7,946 nucleotides of DNA, taken from positions 1 to 7,946 of the forward strand of contig WJKZ01000074.1 of assembly GCA_014728785.1 (NCBI GenBank), given 5' to 3'. This document shows positions 6,889 through 7,946 of the stretch, one piece after another (the stretch's first letter is position 1; each line of letters opens with the position of its first letter). Source of the stretch: Candidatus Omnitrophota bacterium. GTDB taxonomy: Bacteria; Omnitrophota; Gorgyraeia; Duberdicusellales; 4484-171. Below the pieces are notes generated by a model that saw nothing but the letters and a program-made list of their open reading frames with translations, was not told where the DNA came from and searched no databases. The position numbers were made by a program, and so were the translations under genes.

Positions 6889-7620
6889 ATGAGCGGAAAA
6901 GAATGGATAAAATTCGCCCGGGAATTAAAAAGTGTCCTGGAGATGGATTTAGAGCCGGTGGCTCTAAATCGTCTCCGGGATGATTGCGGAGACCGGCAGG
7001 AAAAAGTGCGTATGTGCAGGGCTATAATCGAAGCCTCACAAGGGAAAACCCTCGATTTATGTAAACACAATAATGCCTGTTTTGGAGCTACCTGGCATTT
7101 AGGCTTTAAGAAGATAAAAGACCCTCAGGTTAAAGATATGGTGCGGCAATTCGTAGTGAAGGGGGAGAAGCTTTTTTCCTCATACGAGGCTCTGGATAAG
7201 TTAATTGCACAAATGGGAGAAGTGCCGGACCATTCAGATAAAAGCTTTAGGCTCACCCCGCTTGAGAGTTGCGAATCACAGCCTGAATTGGTGCTTTTTC
7301 TCTGTGATGCAAACCAGGCCTGCAGACTTCTTACTCTGGTGACATTTGAGGACGGTTTAATGCCCGATATAAAAATCGGAGGACCAACCTGCCGAATGGC
7401 GGTAACTCTTCCTCTGGCTACAGGTAAACTTAATATATCTTTCTACGATTACACCGCTAGAAAATTATGTAATTTAGACAACAATCTTTTATTAATAAGC
7501 GTACCTTACTGTTCTTTAGACAGGATGGTTGAAAACATCGAAAAGTGTTCTGCAGGAAAAGCAAAAATTGAATACCCCCAGGGGTTCCGGGAATTTCTCC
7601 AGAAAAGGAAAAACAAGTAA
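6889..7620 (+). CDS. DUF169 family protein
   Basis: 243 residues with no signal peptide or membrane segment, so probably cytoplasmic. The N-terminus WIKFARELKSVLEMDLEPVAL, the CRAIIEASQG helix (43-52), CKHNNACFGATWHLGF (58-73) and GGPTCRMAV (165-172) follow the pattern of the DUF169 family (COG2043), whose biochemical role is not established. The protein has 11 Cys (33, 43, 58, 64, 128, 139, 145, 168, 194, 208, 220), an unusually high share, with C58, C64 and C168 inside the conserved segments; metal or Fe-S binding is possible but unproven. The gene starts 12 nt after the barrel gene stop. No Shine-Dalgarno sequence precedes the ATG, so translation may depend on coupling to the upstream gene. 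Nothing in the protein itself links it to the envelope; it may only share the transcript. Confidence 0.8.
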   Translation: MSGKEWIKFARELKSVLEMDLEPVALNRLRDDCGDRQEKVRMCRAIIEASQGKTLDLCKHNNACFGATWHLGFKKIKDPQVKDMVRQFVVKGEKLFSSYEALDKLIAQMGEVPDHSDKSFRLTPLESCESQPELVLFLCDANQACRLLTLVTFEDGLMPDIKIGGPTCRMAVTLPLATGKLNISFYDYTARKLCNLDNNLLLISVPYCSLDRMVENIEKCSAGKAKIEYPQGFREFLQKRKNK

Positions 7621-7630
7621 GCATTATTCG

Positions 7631-7639
7631 GGAGGAGGT
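7631..7639 (+). promoter_or_regulatory. Shine-Dalgarno of the HIT-family gene
   Basis: GGAGGAGGT ends 4 nt before the ATG at 7644. It supports this start, which also agrees with the N-terminus common in HIT proteins (a short lead into RIVKGEIPS). The 23-nt gap from the DUF169 gene leaves no room for a separate promoter. Confidence 0.75.
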
Positions 7640-7643
7640 TTAA

Positions 7644-7946
7644 ATGGCAAGTTTATTTACGCGTATAGTAAAAGGTGAAATTCCTTCTCACAAGATAGCC
7701 GAAGACGATGAACACCTGGCGTTTCTGGATATCAGGCCTATAAAGAAAGGCCATACCCTGGTTATACCTAAAAAAGAGACAGATTATATCTTTGACATCA
7801 AAGATGAACAGCTTTGCAAGTTGATTGTTTTTGCCAAGAAAGTCGCTTTAAAAATCGAGAAAGTTATAAAGTGTGAAAGAATAGGGATTATGATTGCAGG
7901 CCTTGAAGTTCCTCATGCTCATATCCATCTGATACCCATTGATGGC
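7644..7946 (+). CDS. HIT family protein (histidine triad hydrolase), 3' truncated
   Basis: 101 residues are visible and the frame is still open at the window edge. The N-terminal part LFTRIVKGEIPSHKIAEDD, then LAFLDIRPIKKGHTLVIPK (25-43), is characteristic of the HIT family. The histidine triad HAHIHL is present with H91, H93 and H95; H93 or its equivalent middle histidine is the usual nucleophile. HIT proteins act in the cytoplasm on nucleotide derivatives such as nucleoside phosphoramidates or dinucleoside polyphosphates. The Cys residues of zinc-binding HIT proteins near the N-terminus are absent (FTRI instead of FCKI). Most family members are about 110-160 residues, so only the tail is missing. 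Co-transcription with the DUF169 gene is likely from the short gap. Exact substrate unknown. Confidence 0.9.
   Translation, partial: MASLFTRIVKGEIPSHKIAEDDEHLAFLDIRPIKKGHTLVIPKKETDYIFDIKDEQLCKLIVFAKKVALKIEKVIKCERIGIMIAGLEVPHAHIHLIPIDG

Noticed and set aside
6873..7070. 65-codon open frame on the - strand under the start of the DUF169 gene
   Set aside because: Antisense to conserved DUF169 sequence, no recognisable product.

Overview
The window carries six genes, all on the + strand, and no RNA genes, CRISPR arrays or insertion sequences that I can support. Three genes code for proteins that fit the two-membrane envelope of a Gram-negative-type bacterium: an RND/MMPL inner-membrane transporter, a LolA-like periplasmic protein and an outer-membrane beta-barrel. 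The moderate, slightly AT-rich composition, the domain mix (spermidine-synthase-like methyltransferase fold, DUF169, HIT) and the degenerate 7-nt repeat would suit an uncultured anaerobic lineage such as Omnitrophota or a deltaproteobacterium-like group. This placement is an impression, not a result.

Layout: (1) 1-534 is the C-terminal part of a spermidine-synthase-like protein, cut by the left edge. (2) 535-764 is intergenic; it holds a degenerate heptanucleotide tandem repeat (about 544-662) and a good sigma-70-type promoter (685-714). (3) 765-1964 encodes an exported protein with a TPR-like N-terminus and a long coiled coil. (4) 1965-2078 is AT-rich and contains two overlapping promoter-like sequences and a 13-bp direct repeat. 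(5) 2079-7946 looks like one operon: RND/MMPL exporter, LolA-like protein, DUF1302-like outer-membrane barrel, DUF169 protein and a HIT-family protein cut by the right edge.

The most interesting unit is 2079-6876. The exporter in the inner membrane, the LolA-fold carrier in the periplasm and the barrel in the outer membrane together look like a complete trans-envelope route for a lipid or other hydrophobic molecule. RND transporters of this kind are known to sit beside LolA-like or DUF1329 proteins and DUF1302 barrels, but the substrate is not evident here. The transporter lacks the usual Asp at both membrane positions (TM4 and TM10) where RND proteins normally carry their proton-relay acid, so its energy coupling deserves attention. 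The DUF169 and HIT genes follow closely and may simply share the transcript.
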